Source of the DNA: Variovorax sp. Root411
GTDB taxonomy: Bacteria > Pseudomonadota > Gammaproteobacteria > Burkholderiales > Burkholderiaceae_C
Direction: 5' to 3'
Length of the DNA stretch: 64,000 bases
NCBI RefSeq assembly: GCF_001425205.1
Contig: NZ_LMDW01000001.1
Location: 807,928-871,927 of the forward strand
The translations under genes were made by a program, and so were the position numbers. The notes beneath the pieces were generated by a model. It searched no databases, was not told the origin of the DNA, and saw only the letters and a list, made by a program, of their open reading frames with translations. Below are positions 51,764 to 60,320 of the stretch, piece by piece; the first letter of the stretch is position 1, and each line of letters begins with the position of its first letter.

Positions 51764-53605
51764 ATGAGCAGCAGCACACACCCCATCGTCCGCGACGTCA
51801 CCGATCGCATCCGCGAGCGCAGCAAGGGGCTGCGCAGCGCGTACCTCTCCCGCCTCGCCGAAATCCGCGACCGCGACCGCGGCTCCGACCGCATGGGCTG
51901 CGCCAACGTGGCACACGCCGTGGCCGGCATCCCGGCCAACGACAAGTTCCGCGTGGTGGCCGAGCGCGCGCCCAACATCGGCATCGTCACCGCCTACAAC
52001 GACATGCTCTCGGCCCACGCGCCGTACCAAGGCTACCCCGACATCATCAAGCACGAAGCCCGCCGGCTCGGCGCCACCGCGCAGGTGGCCGGCGGCGTGC
52101 CCGCCATGTGCGACGGCGTCACGCAGGGCACCCCTGGCATGGAGCTGAGCCTGTTCAGCCGCGACCTGATCGCCATGAGCACGGCGGTCGCGCTCACGCA
52201 CGACATGTTCGACAGCGCGCTGCTGCTCGGCGTGTGCGACAAGATCGTGCCGGGCCTGCTGATCGGCGCGCTCCACTTCGGCCATCTGCCGACCGTGTTC
52301 GTGCCCGCCGGCCCGATGCCCTCGGGCCTGTCGAACAACGCCAAGTCGAAGGTGCGCGAACAGGCGGCGCAAGGCCTCGTGGGGCGCCAGGGCCTGCTCG
52401 ATGCCGAGATGGCCGCCTATCACACGGTGGGCACCTGCACCTTCTACGGCACCGCCAACAGCAACCAGATGCTGCTCGAGGCCATGGGCCTGCACGTGCC
52501 CGGCACGGCCTTCATCCAGCCCGGCGACGCGATGCGCGAAACGCTCACGCGCGAAGCGGTGCGCACGGTGCTGGGCAAGGCGAGCGACGTTTCCTTCCAA
52601 TGCCCGCCCATCGGCGAGATGGTGGACGAGCGCTGCATCGTCAACGCCATGGTTGCGCTGCTCGCCACGGGCGGCTCCACCAACCACCTGATCCACTGGG
52701 TGGCCGTGGCGCGCGCCGCCGGCATCGTGATCGACTGGGACGATTTCTCGAAGCTCTCCGACGTGGTGCCGCTGCTGAGCCGCGTGTACCCCAACGGCAG
52801 CGCCGACGTGAACGAGTTCCAGGCCGCGGGCGGCCCGGGCCTTGTGATCGGCGAGCTGGTCGACGCCGGCCTCATGCATGCCGACGTGCTGACGGTGCGT
52901 GCGGGCGGCATCCGCGAATACGCGAACATCCCGGCGCTGGTGGGCGATGGCGCCGAACAGCGCCTGCAATGGAGCCCCGCGGCGCCGCTGAAGAACGAAG
53001 CCATCACACGCACGGTCGCGAATCCGTTCAGTGCCACCGGCGGCCTCAAGCTGCTGGGCGGCAACCTCGGTCGCAGCGTCATCAAGGTTTCCTCGGTGCC
53101 CGACGACCGCCATGTCATCGAAGCGCCCGCGCGCGTGTTCGACTCGCAGGCCGCGCTGCACAAGGCCTTCACCGCCGGCGAACTCGAGCGCGACGTGGTC
53201 TGCGTGGTGCGCTGGCAGGGCCCGCAGGCCAACGGCATGCCTGAGCTGCACAAGCTCACGCCGCCGCTGTCGGTGCTGCAGGGCAAAGGATTCCGCGTGG
53301 CGCTGGTCACCGATGGCCGCATGAGCGGCGCGTCGGGCAAGATACCGGCCGCGATCCACGTCTCGCCCGAAGCGGCCGCGGGCGGCCCGCTCGCCAAGGT
53401 GCGCGACGGCGACCTGATCCGCCTCGATGCGGTCGCGGGTACGCTGGCCGTGCTGCTGCCCGAAGACGAATGGGCCGCGCGCGAAACCGCGACGCTGCCC
53501 GAAGCGCAGCGCATCGCCGACGGACACGGCCTCGGCCGCGAACTGTTCGCCGGCATGCGCCGCAATGCATTGACCGCTGAAGAAGGAGCCTGCTCATGGC
53601 TATGA
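51764..53605 (+). CDS. edd: Phosphogluconate dehydratase (Entner-Doudoroff)
   Basis: A 613-residue [4Fe-4S] dehydratase of the IlvD/Edd family that converts 6-phosphogluconate to KDPG. Motifs: [21 protein letters not shown] in outline, the cluster Cys in [27 protein letters not shown], and [14 protein letters not shown] near the C-terminus. ATG 51764. The stop overlaps the eda start, so the two ED enzymes are coupled. Confidence 0.95.
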   Translation: MSSSTHPIVRDVTDRIRERSKGLRSAYLSRLAEIRDRDRGSDRMGCANVAHAVAGIPANDKFRVVAERAPNIGIVTAYNDMLSAHAPYQGYPDIIKHEARRLGATAQVAGGVPAMCDGVTQGTPGMELSLFSRDLIAMSTAVALTHDMFDSALLLGVCDKIVPGLLIGALHFGHLPTVFVPAGPMPSGLSNNAKSKVREQAAQGLVGRQGLLDAEMAAYHTVGTCTFYGTANSNQMLLEAMGLHVPGTAFIQPGDAMRETLTREAVRTVLGKASDVSFQCPPIGEMVDERCIVNAMVALLATGGSTNHLIHWVAVARAAGIVIDWDDFSKLSDVVPLLSRVYPNGSADVNEFQAAGGPGLVIGELVDAGLMHADVLTVRAGGIREYANIPALVGDGAEQRLQWSPAAPLKNEAITRTVANPFSATGGLKLLGGNLGRSVIKVSSVPDDRHVIEAPARVFDSQAALHKAFTAGELERDVVCVVRWQGPQANGMPELHKLTPPLSVLQGKGFRVALVTDGRMSGASGKIPAAIHVSPEAAAGGPLAKVRDGDLIRLDAVAGTLAVLLPEDEWAARETATLPEAQRIADGHGLGRELFAGMRRNALTAEEGACSWL

Positions 53606-54240
53606 ACGACACCAAACTCACCGCCCTCGAAGTCATGCGCGACGCGCCGGTCATCCCGGTCATCGTGCTGAACGACGTGAAGGACGCCGTCCCTCTCGCT
53701 CGCGCGCTGGTGGCCGGCGGCATCCGCATGCTCGAAGTCACGCTGCGCACGCCGCAGGCGCTGCAGTGTATCGAAGCTATCGCCAGGGACGTTCCCGAGG
53801 CCGTGGCCGGCGCCGGCACCATCCGCAGCGCGGCCGATGCCCAGGCCTCGGCGCTGGCCGGCGCGAAGTTCGGCGTGAGCCCGGGCTACACGCGTGCGGT
53901 CGGCAAGGCCTGCCACGACCTCGGCCTGCCGCTGCTGCCCGGCGTGGCCACCGGCAGCGAGATCATGATGGCGCAGGAAGACGGCTACACCCAGCTCAAG
54001 TTCTTCCCCGCGCTGCAGGCCGGCGGGCTGCCGATGCTCAAGGCCTGGCAGGGTCCGTTCGGCGAAGTCACCTTCTGCCCGACGGGCGGCATCCATGTGG
54101 GCAACGCGGCCGAGTTCCTCGCGCTGTCGAATGTGGCCTGCGTGGGCGGTTCGTGGATCGTGCCGACCGACGCGATCCGCGACGGCGACTGGGCCCGCAT
54201 CGAGCAACTGGCGCGCGCCGCGAGCCAGCTGCCGCGCTGA
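53596..54240 (+). CDS. eda: KDPG/KHG aldolase
   Basis: A 214-residue class I aldolase that cleaves KDPG to pyruvate and glyceraldehyde 3-phosphate. Catalytic Glu in MLEVTLRTP, Schiff-base Lys in LKFFPA and the phosphate-binding GGIHVGN are present. It overlaps edd by 10 bp and is followed after 2 bp by a HAD gene. Confidence 0.95.
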   Translation: MAMNDTKLTALEVMRDAPVIPVIVLNDVKDAVPLARALVAGGIRMLEVTLRTPQALQCIEAIARDVPEAVAGAGTIRSAADAQASALAGAKFGVSPGYTRAVGKACHDLGLPLLPGVATGSEIMMAQEDGYTQLKFFPALQAGGLPMLKAWQGPFGEVTFCPTGGIHVGNAAEFLALSNVACVGGSWIVPTDAIRDGDWARIEQLARAASQLPR

Positions 54241-54242
54241 TC

Positions 54243-54971
54243 ATGCGCACCGATTTCGACGCGAGCGACCTGAAGGTCATCGCGTTCGACGTCTTCGGCA
54301 CGGTGGTCGACTGGCACAGCGGCATTGCCGCCGAGGCCGAGCGCGCGTTGCCGGGTGTGGACGGCGCGGCCTTCGCGCTGGCGTGGCGCGCGGGCTACCA
54401 GCCCGCGATGAAGGCCGTGATGGAGCGCATTGCCGCGGGCGAGGGCGGCTTCACGCTGCTCGACGAGCTGCACCTGAGCATGCTCGAACAGGTGCTTCGC
54501 GACTTCGGCCTGTCCGAGCGCCTCGACGCGGCCGCCAGGCGCGACCTGAGCCGCGCCTGGCACCGCCTGCCGGCTTGGCCCGATTCGGTGGCGGGGCTCA
54601 CGCGGCTCAAGAAGAAGTTCACCATCTGCACGCTGTCGAACGGCAACATCGGCCTGCTTACCGAGATGGCGAAACGCGCGGGCCTGCCCTGGGACTGCGT
54701 GCTGTCGGCCGAGGTGTTCAAGGCCTACAAGCCCGATCCGCGCACCTATCTCGGCGTGGCGGGTGTGTTCGATGCAACGCCGGGCCAGGTGATGTTGGCC
54801 GCGGCGCACCACGACGACCTGGCCGCCGCACGTGTGTGCGGCCTGAAGACGGCCTACATCGAGCGCCCGCACGAATTCGGCCGCGCCAAGCCGAAGGACG
54901 TGTCGCCGCAGCCGGACAACAACCTGCACGTGCGCGACATCGACGCACTGGCCGACCTGCTGGGCTGCTGA
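54243..54971 (+). CDS. HAD-family protein, haloacid dehalogenase type II-like
   Basis: A 242-residue HAD hydrolase. Nucleophile Asp in FDVFGTVVDW, Ser/Asn in TLSNGN, Lys in KAYKPDP, and acidic motif AAHHDDL. True L-2-haloacid dehalogenases have a Ser-Asn-x-x-Asp loop at that last position; here it is His-His-Asp-Asp, so the real substrate may be different. ATG 54243, 2 bp after eda, hence likely co-transcribed. Confidence 0.85.
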   Translation: MRTDFDASDLKVIAFDVFGTVVDWHSGIAAEAERALPGVDGAAFALAWRAGYQPAMKAVMERIAAGEGGFTLLDELHLSMLEQVLRDFGLSERLDAAARRDLSRAWHRLPAWPDSVAGLTRLKKKFTICTLSNGNIGLLTEMAKRAGLPWDCVLSAEVFKAYKPDPRTYLGVAGVFDATPGQVMLAAAHHDDLAAARVCGLKTAYIERPHEFGRAKPKDVSPQPDNNLHVRDIDALADLLGC

Positions 54972-55505
54972 TCAGCCGGTGAGCAGCTTCTCCACCGTAC
55001 GCAGGTTGCGCGTGGTGGTGCTCGACTTGTAGCGCGTCTTGGCCAGCAACTTGGCCACCGGCGTATCGAGGCTTTCGCCGCGCGGGCATTGCCAGTACAG
55101 CACGCCCTTGCCAGGCTTCAGTTGTTCGACATCGGTATCGAAGGTGCCGGCCGTCTCCACGATCTCGTCGAGCATCGCGGTGTCCGAGCCGAACACGATG
55201 TAGGGATGCCGCTCGTCGTCGATGCGCTCGAAGGGATAGCCCGCGGCCAAGTCGGCCACCTGCTTCTGGGTGAGCAGCACGATCCATGCCTCGTAGCCGA
55301 ATCGCTTGCGCAGCGCCTGCTCGATGCGCGTGCGCAATGCGGTGGCATCGCGCTCGTCGGTGTCGAACAGCACGTTGCCGCTGGCGAGCACGGTTCGCAC
55401 CGCGCCGAAGCCGAGTTCTTCCGCGAACAGCGCCTTCAGGTCGGCGCTCTTGATCGCGATGCCGTTGACGTTCACGCCACGCAGCAGGGCAACGCGGCGG
55501 GTCAT
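54972..55505 (-). CDS. DUF1697 family protein
   Basis: A 177-residue cytoplasmic protein with the DUF1697 start ALLRGVNVNG, the LASGNVLFDT segment and the end YKSSTTTRNLRTVEKL. Function unknown. It overlaps gloA by one base and converges on the HAD gene. Confidence 0.88.
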   Translation of the reverse strand: MTRRVALLRGVNVNGIAIKSADLKALFAEELGFGAVRTVLASGNVLFDTDERDATALRTRIEQALRKRFGYEAWIVLLTQKQVADLAAGYPFERIDDERHPYIVFGSDTAMLDEIVETAGTFDTDVEQLKPGKGVLYWQCPRGESLDTPVAKLLAKTRYKSSTTTRNLRTVEKLLTG

Positions 55506-55918
55506 CAGCGCAGGCCGCCGCCGGCGGCGCCTTCGTCACGCTGGATGAGTTCGATCTTGTAGCCGTCAGGGTCCGTCACGAACGCGATCACGGTGGTGCC
55601 GCCCTTGACCGGCCCCGCCTCGCGCGTCACGTTGCCGCCCGCGGCCTTGATCTTCTCGCAGGCCGCGTATGCGTCGGGCACGCCCAGCGCGATGTGGCCG
55701 TAGGCGGTGCCCAGTTCGTAGCTCTCGGTGCCCCAGTTGTAGGTGAGCTCGATCTCGGCCTGCTCGGGGTTGCCCTTGCCGTAGCCGATGAAGGCGAGGC
55801 TGTACTTGTACTCCGGGTTCTCCGAGGTGCGCAGCAGGTTCATGCCGAGCACCTTGGTGTAGAAGTCGATGGAGCGCTGGAGGTTGCCGACGCGCAGCAT
55901 GGTGTGGAGGAGTCGCAT
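55505..55918 (-). CDS. gloA: Lactoylglutathione lyase (glyoxalase I)
   Basis: A 137-residue metal enzyme that isomerises the methylglyoxal-glutathione adduct. All four metal ligands can be placed: His5, Glu57 (EIELTYNWG), His75 (YGHIALGV) and Glu123 (YKIELIQRD), agreeing with the E. coli enzyme. The length fits the nickel-type bacterial form. Confidence 0.95.
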   Translation of the reverse strand: MRLLHTMLRVGNLQRSIDFYTKVLGMNLLRTSENPEYKYSLAFIGYGKGNPEQAEIELTYNWGTESYELGTAYGHIALGVPDAYAACEKIKAAGGNVTREAGPVKGGTTVIAFVTDPDGYKIELIQRDEGAAGGGLR

Positions 55919-55980
55919 CTCGTGGGGCCGTTGGGCGTGAAGAAAGGGAGGCCGCTATTGTCTGCCTCCCGCCGCGGCGA

Positions 55981-56673
55981 TCAAGCCGCCAGTGTCAGCA
56001 GGTGGGCCTGGTGGCGCTTCAGGAATTCCATCAGGTGCTGGGGATATTCAGGCACCACCGCATCGCGCACGCTGGGGCGGGCCGCCAGCGCCTTGCGCCA
56101 GGCCTTGATTCTGGGCAATGCGTCGAAGACATGCGAGTCGCTGATCGCATCGAACACCTCGAAGTAGCGGAACACCGGTGCGAAGACCGCGTCGACGAGG
56201 CTGAAGCTCGGGCCTGCGAAATAGGGGCCTTCTCCCGAGGCTGCCAGCGCCGACTCCACGCGCTCGAACCTGGCGACGAGCGCCAGCCGCTTCTGCTCGA
56301 ACACCGCCCCGTCCTGCGTGGTCTCGTAACCCCAGAGGTCACCGAGGATGGCCGAGCCGAACTCCATCCACGCGCGATGTTCGGCGCGCTCGAGCGGGTC
56401 TTCGGGGTGCAGGCGGGCGCCGGGCTGTGTCTCCTCGAGGTACTCGCAGATCACGTTGCTTTCGAACAGCACGGCCTCGCTGCCGTCGGGCCGGCGCACC
56501 TTCAGCAGCGGCACCTTGCCGAGTGGCGAGATGTCGAGAAACCACTGCGGCTTGCTCGCGAGGTCGATGACCACGCGCTCGAAGGGCACGCCCTTTTCAT
56601 GCAATGCGATCGCGGCGCGCTGGACGTACGGGCAAAGCAGGTGGCTGACGAGGGTGAGGGCTTGTTGCGTCAT
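55981..56673 (-). CDS. Glutathione S-transferase, omega-like
   Basis: A 230-residue GST. The N-terminal motif SHLLCPYVQRAAI places a Cys at the active site, as in omega or beta classes; SPLGKVPLL and VLFESNVICEYLEE bind glutathione. The C-terminal helical domain includes FSLVDAVFAPVFRYFEV. Possible roles are thiol transfer or dehydroascorbate reduction. Confidence 0.88.
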   Translation of the reverse strand: MTQQALTLVSHLLCPYVQRAAIALHEKGVPFERVVIDLASKPQWFLDISPLGKVPLLKVRRPDGSEAVLFESNVICEYLEETQPGARLHPEDPLERAEHRAWMEFGSAILGDLWGYETTQDGAVFEQKRLALVARFERVESALAASGEGPYFAGPSFSLVDAVFAPVFRYFEVFDAISDSHVFDALPRIKAWRKALAARPSVRDAVVPEYPQHLMEFLKRHQAHLLTLAA

Positions 56674-56776
56674 GGGGCTTTCCGTTCTGGCTCAAGGTGT
56701 GTCTGGAACGCCGCGATTCTTCCGGTCCCGAACAACCTTTTCCCGAAAAGCCCATTCGGAAAAACGACCTCGTGTG

Positions 56777-57460
56777 CTATGCCGCCGCGTCGAGCCAGTG
56801 CGTGATGCGCCCGCCGTGCATCACGCCGATGCGGTCGGCCATCGCGTGTGCCTCGGCCTCGTTGTGCGTGACGAGGATGGCGGTCTGGCCGGCCTGCTTG
56901 AGGATGCCGTGCACCTCCGAGGCCAGCCGCTCGCGCGTGCCGCCGTCGAGGTTGGAGAACGGCTCGTCGAGCAGCAGCAGGGCGGGCGAGGGCGCGAGCG
57001 CGCGGGCCAGCGCGACGCGTTGCTGCTGGCCGCCGGAGAGCTCGTGCGGATAGCGTTCGCCCGCGTCGGCGAGGCCGACCAGCGCCAGCATTTCCGCCAC
57101 GCGCGATTGCTGCGCCGTGCGGCCCAGCCGGCGCAGCCCGAACGCCACGTTCTTGGCGGCCGACAGGTGCGGGAACAGCGCGTACTCCTGGAACATCATG
57201 CCCACGCGCCGCTGCTCGGGCGGCAGGTGCTTCTGCGCGGACGACAGCACCACGTCGCCGAGCCGGACCGTGCCGGCGCGCACGGGCTCGAAGCCTGCGA
57301 TGGCTCGCAGCACCGTCGTCTTGCCGCAGCCCGAAGGGCCGAACAGGCAGCCGATTTCGCCCGCGTCCAATGCCAGCGAGAAGCCGTCGACGACCGTGTG
57401 CGGGCCGCGCGGTGTGTCGTATGCGAGCTGGATCGCATCGAGGTGCAGGGGGGAACTCAT
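56777..57460 (-). CDS. Iron ABC transporter ATP-binding protein (FbpC-like)
   Basis: A 227-residue ATPase with Walker A FGPSGCGKTT, Q-loop MMFQEYALFPHL, signature [14 protein letters not shown] and Walker B LLLDEPFSNLD. It lacks the long C-terminal regulatory domain of related importers. Overlaps the permease gene by 4 bp. The operon order from the start is binding protein, permease, ATPase, as in fbpABC. Confidence 0.9.
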   Translation of the reverse strand: MSSPLHLDAIQLAYDTPRGPHTVVDGFSLALDAGEIGCLFGPSGCGKTTVLRAIAGFEPVRAGTVRLGDVVLSSAQKHLPPEQRRVGMMFQEYALFPHLSAAKNVAFGLRRLGRTAQQSRVAEMLALVGLADAGERYPHELSGGQQQRVALARALAPSPALLLLDEPFSNLDGGTRERLASEVHGILKQAGQTAILVTHNEAEAHAMADRIGVMHGGRITHWLDAAA

Positions 57461-59142
57461 GGTGTCTGGTCGGGGCCGGGTGCGGCCGAAGGCGCACCCA
57501 GCTGGTTGCGCGCGAGCAGCAGGACGGGCAGCAGGCCGGCCAGCACGATGGCGAGCGCGGCAATCGCGCCTTCTTCATACGTGCCGCGCGCGGCCTCGGC
57601 ATAGAGCCACGTGGCGAGGGTGTCGAAATTGGCGGGCCGCAGCAGCAGCGTGGCCGGCAGCTCCTTCATCGCATCGACGAACACCAGCAGCGCGCCCGTG
57701 GCGATGGCGGGGCGCAGCAGCGGCAGGTGCACGCGGCGCAGCGTGCCGCCGGTGGTTTCGCCGAGCAGGCGCGAGGCCTGCTCGATGGCGGGAGGAATGC
57801 GCGCGAGGCCGGCCTCGATGCCGCCGACCGGCATCGCGAGAAAGCGGATCGCGCAGGCCACGACCAGCACGATGCCCGCGCCCATGAGCGGCAGACCCTG
57901 CCATCCGAATGCCGTGGCAAGCGCGCTGTCGAAGGCCAGCGCCGGCGTGAGCAGGCCGATGGCCAGCACCGTGCCCGGCACCGCGTAGCCCAACGTTGCC
58001 GCACGCGCCTGCCATCGCGCGCGGTTGGCGAGGCCCGCGCCCTGGCTGCGCGAGGCCCAGGCCACGACCAGCCCCGCCGCGACCGCGGCCGCGGTGACAC
58101 CCGAAGCCAGCGCCAGCGTGTTGCCGAGGCTCGCGACCAGGCCCTGGGAAATGCCGCCGCCCTGATGCAGCCGCTTGAAGCTTTCCCGCACGAGGTAGAG
58201 CGCAGGGGCCACGAAGCCGATCAGCACCGGCAGCGCCGCCGTTGCGCTGGCGGCCCACGCCGCGCCACCGTGCAGCCGCCGCGGCTGCACTGCGCGCATG
58301 CGCTGTGCCGAGCCGAAGCGCTGGTGCTGCCGGCCATTGCGTTCGAGCCAGACCAGCGCCATCACCACGAACAGCATCGCGCAGGCGATCTGCGCCGCCC
58401 CCGCGAGGTCGGAGCGCGTGATCCACGTCGTGTAGACAGCCACCGTCAACGTGTTCACGCCGAGGAACTCCGAGGCGCCGATGTCGTTGAGCGTTTCGAG
58501 CAGCGCGAGGCTCAGCCCCACGGCCAGCGCCGGCCGCGCCAGCGGCAGCGCCACGCGGAAGAATGCGCCGCGCCGGCTCTCGCCGAGCGTGCGCGCCGCT
58601 TCCATCAGGTGCGCCGGCTGCGTCATGAACATCGCGCGCGCCGTCATGTAGACGTACGGATAGAGCACGAAGCCCAGCACGAAGATCGCACCTGGCATCG
58701 AACGCAGATCGGGCAGGCGGAACTGGCGCGGGCTGTCGAAGCCCAGCATCCAGCGGATCGCGCCCTGGACGGGGCCGATGGGATGCAGCAGGTCGAGGTA
58801 CGCGAAGGCGACGATGTAGGTCGGCATTGCCAGCGGCAGCAGCAGCGCCCAGTGCAGCACGCCGCGCCCCGGGAAGTCATGCGCCGTCACCAGCCACGCG
58901 CAGCCGGTGCCGATCACCAGCACCAGCACGCCCACGCCCGTGAGCAGCATGGCCGTGTTGAGCGCCGCCTGCGGCAGCACGTGCGCGAGCAGCGGCCCCC
59001 AGTGCCCGAAGCCCGAGCCGAACGCGAGCCACGCCAGCGTGAGCACCGGCGCGAGCACGCCGACGGCGATGGCGAACGAGGCAAGACGCCAGACCGGACC
59101 TGCGGCATGCAGGCCCGGGAGCTGGCGTCGTGTCATTCGCAT
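57457..59142 (-). CDS. Iron ABC transporter permease (FbpB-like, fused double permease)
   Basis: A 561-residue membrane protein of the FbpB type with two permease halves of about six segments each; the EAA loops are EAARTLGESRRGAFF and EQASRLLGETTGG. One gene thus supplies the whole channel. Downstream of the binding protein by 40 bp. Confidence 0.9.
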   Translation of the reverse strand: MRMTRRQLPGLHAAGPVWRLASFAIAVGVLAPVLTLAWLAFGSGFGHWGPLLAHVLPQAALNTAMLLTGVGVLVLVIGTGCAWLVTAHDFPGRGVLHWALLLPLAMPTYIVAFAYLDLLHPIGPVQGAIRWMLGFDSPRQFRLPDLRSMPGAIFVLGFVLYPYVYMTARAMFMTQPAHLMEAARTLGESRRGAFFRVALPLARPALAVGLSLALLETLNDIGASEFLGVNTLTVAVYTTWITRSDLAGAAQIACAMLFVVMALVWLERNGRQHQRFGSAQRMRAVQPRRLHGGAAWAASATAALPVLIGFVAPALYLVRESFKRLHQGGGISQGLVASLGNTLALASGVTAAAVAAGLVVAWASRSQGAGLANRARWQARAATLGYAVPGTVLAIGLLTPALAFDSALATAFGWQGLPLMGAGIVLVVACAIRFLAMPVGGIEAGLARIPPAIEQASRLLGETTGGTLRRVHLPLLRPAIATGALLVFVDAMKELPATLLLRPANFDTLATWLYAEAARGTYEEGAIAALAIVLAGLLPVLLLARNQLGAPSAAPGPDQTP

Positions 59143-59182
59143 GCTTCCTCAGGCACCGGGAAGGCGTGCCCGGCCGCTTGCG

Positions 59183-60238
59183 TCACTGGTCGAAGCCGAC
59201 CTTGTCGACCAGCGCACTGGCCTGCTTGCGGTACTTGGCGATCTCGGCCACGGGCAGCGGGTCGGTCTTCAGCTCGCCGATGCTCGACGCAATGATCGGG
59301 TCGAGCGCGACGCCCTTGCGCACCGGGTACTCGTAGTTGGTCTGCGCATACAGCGCCTGTGCTGGCTCCGACACCAGGAACTCGAGCAGCTTGACCGCGT
59401 TGGCGCGCTGCGGCGCGTTCTTCGCCACGGCCGCGCCGCTGATGTTGACGTGCGTGCCGCTGTTCTTGGCGAAGGTCGGGCGCACCACCTTGATGGCGTC
59501 GCCCCACTTGCGCGCGTCGGTACCTTCCTTGGAGCTCTTCATCTGGCCGACGTAGTACGAGTTGGCGAGGCCCACGTCGCAGATGCCGCCGAGGATGTCG
59601 CGCGCCACGTCGCGGTCGCCGCCCGTGGCCTTGCGCGCGAGGTTGGACTTGACGCCGCGCAGCCACTGCTCGGCCTTGGCCTCACCGTCGTGTGCGATGA
59701 GTGCAGCGACCAGTGCTGTGTTGTAGGGGTGCTGGCCGGCGCGGATGCAGACCTTGCCCTTGTACTTCGGGTTGGCGAGGTCTTCGTAGCGGAAGCTCGT
59801 GAGTGGCTGGGCCTTGTCGGCATAGAGCACGCGCGCGCGCAGCGAGAGCGAGAACCACTGGCCGTCGACGCCGCGCAGGTTGGCCGGAATGGCCGATTCG
59901 AGCGCGGGCGATTTCACGGGCTGTGTCACGCCGCCGTCGACGAGGTCCATCAGGGCGCCGATGTCCACGGTCATCAGCACGTCGGCTGGCGAGCGGGCGC
60001 CTTCGGCCTTGACGCGCTCCAGCAGGCCGTCCTTCACGAACACGGTGTTGACCTTGATGTTGCTCTGTGCGCTGAAGGCCGAGATGAGCGGCTGGATCAG
60101 CACGGCCTCGCGCGTCGTGTAGAGCGTGAGTTCGTCGTTCGCAGCGTGGGCGGGCAGGGCGGTGAGGGCGAGCCAGGCGGTGGTGACGCCGATCAGTGCG
60201 CGCGCGGCGCGGGGTTGAGCGCCAGAGCGTTCGGTCAT
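59183..60238 (-). CDS. Ferric iron-binding periplasmic protein (FbpA-like)
   Basis: A 351-residue binding protein with signal peptide (cleavage after AHA, residue 34). The mature start ELTLYTTREAVLIQPL and the adjacent iron-ligand tyrosines in NSYYVGQM identify the FbpA ferric-binding family. ATG 60238. A Fur-box-like sequence lies 64-82 bp upstream. Confidence 0.92.
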   Translation of the reverse strand: MTERSGAQPRAARALIGVTTAWLALTALPAHAANDELTLYTTREAVLIQPLISAFSAQSNIKVNTVFVKDGLLERVKAEGARSPADVLMTVDIGALMDLVDGGVTQPVKSPALESAIPANLRGVDGQWFSLSLRARVLYADKAQPLTSFRYEDLANPKYKGKVCIRAGQHPYNTALVAALIAHDGEAKAEQWLRGVKSNLARKATGGDRDVARDILGGICDVGLANSYYVGQMKSSKEGTDARKWGDAIKVVRPTFAKNSGTHVNISGAAVAKNAPQRANAVKLLEFLVSEPAQALYAQTNYEYPVRKGVALDPIIASSIGELKTDPLPVAEIAKYRKQASALVDKVGFDQ

Positions 60239-60301
60239 GAAAAATCCTCCAGGACGGTGACGTGTTCTTGTGAAATACATTGGCGGGCGCGGCCTGCGTC
60301 A

Positions 60302-60320
60302 CCAATGCGAACAATTATCA
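60302..60320 (-). promoter_or_regulatory. Candidate Fur box before fbpA
   Basis: On the minus strand TGATAATTGTTCGCATTGG resembles proteobacterial Fur sites of the type TGATAATGATTCGCATT, with two mismatches over the shared 17 bases. It lies between the divergent-spaced fbpA start and the end of the BTAD gene. Confidence 0.5.

Noticed and set aside
51617..53527. 636-codon frame antisense to edd
   Set aside because: Shadow frame; edd carries all family motifs.
56738..56763. Hairpin (TTTTCCCGAA/TTCGGAAAA) as terminator of the iron ABC operon
   Set aside because: No U-run follows on either strand; left unassigned.
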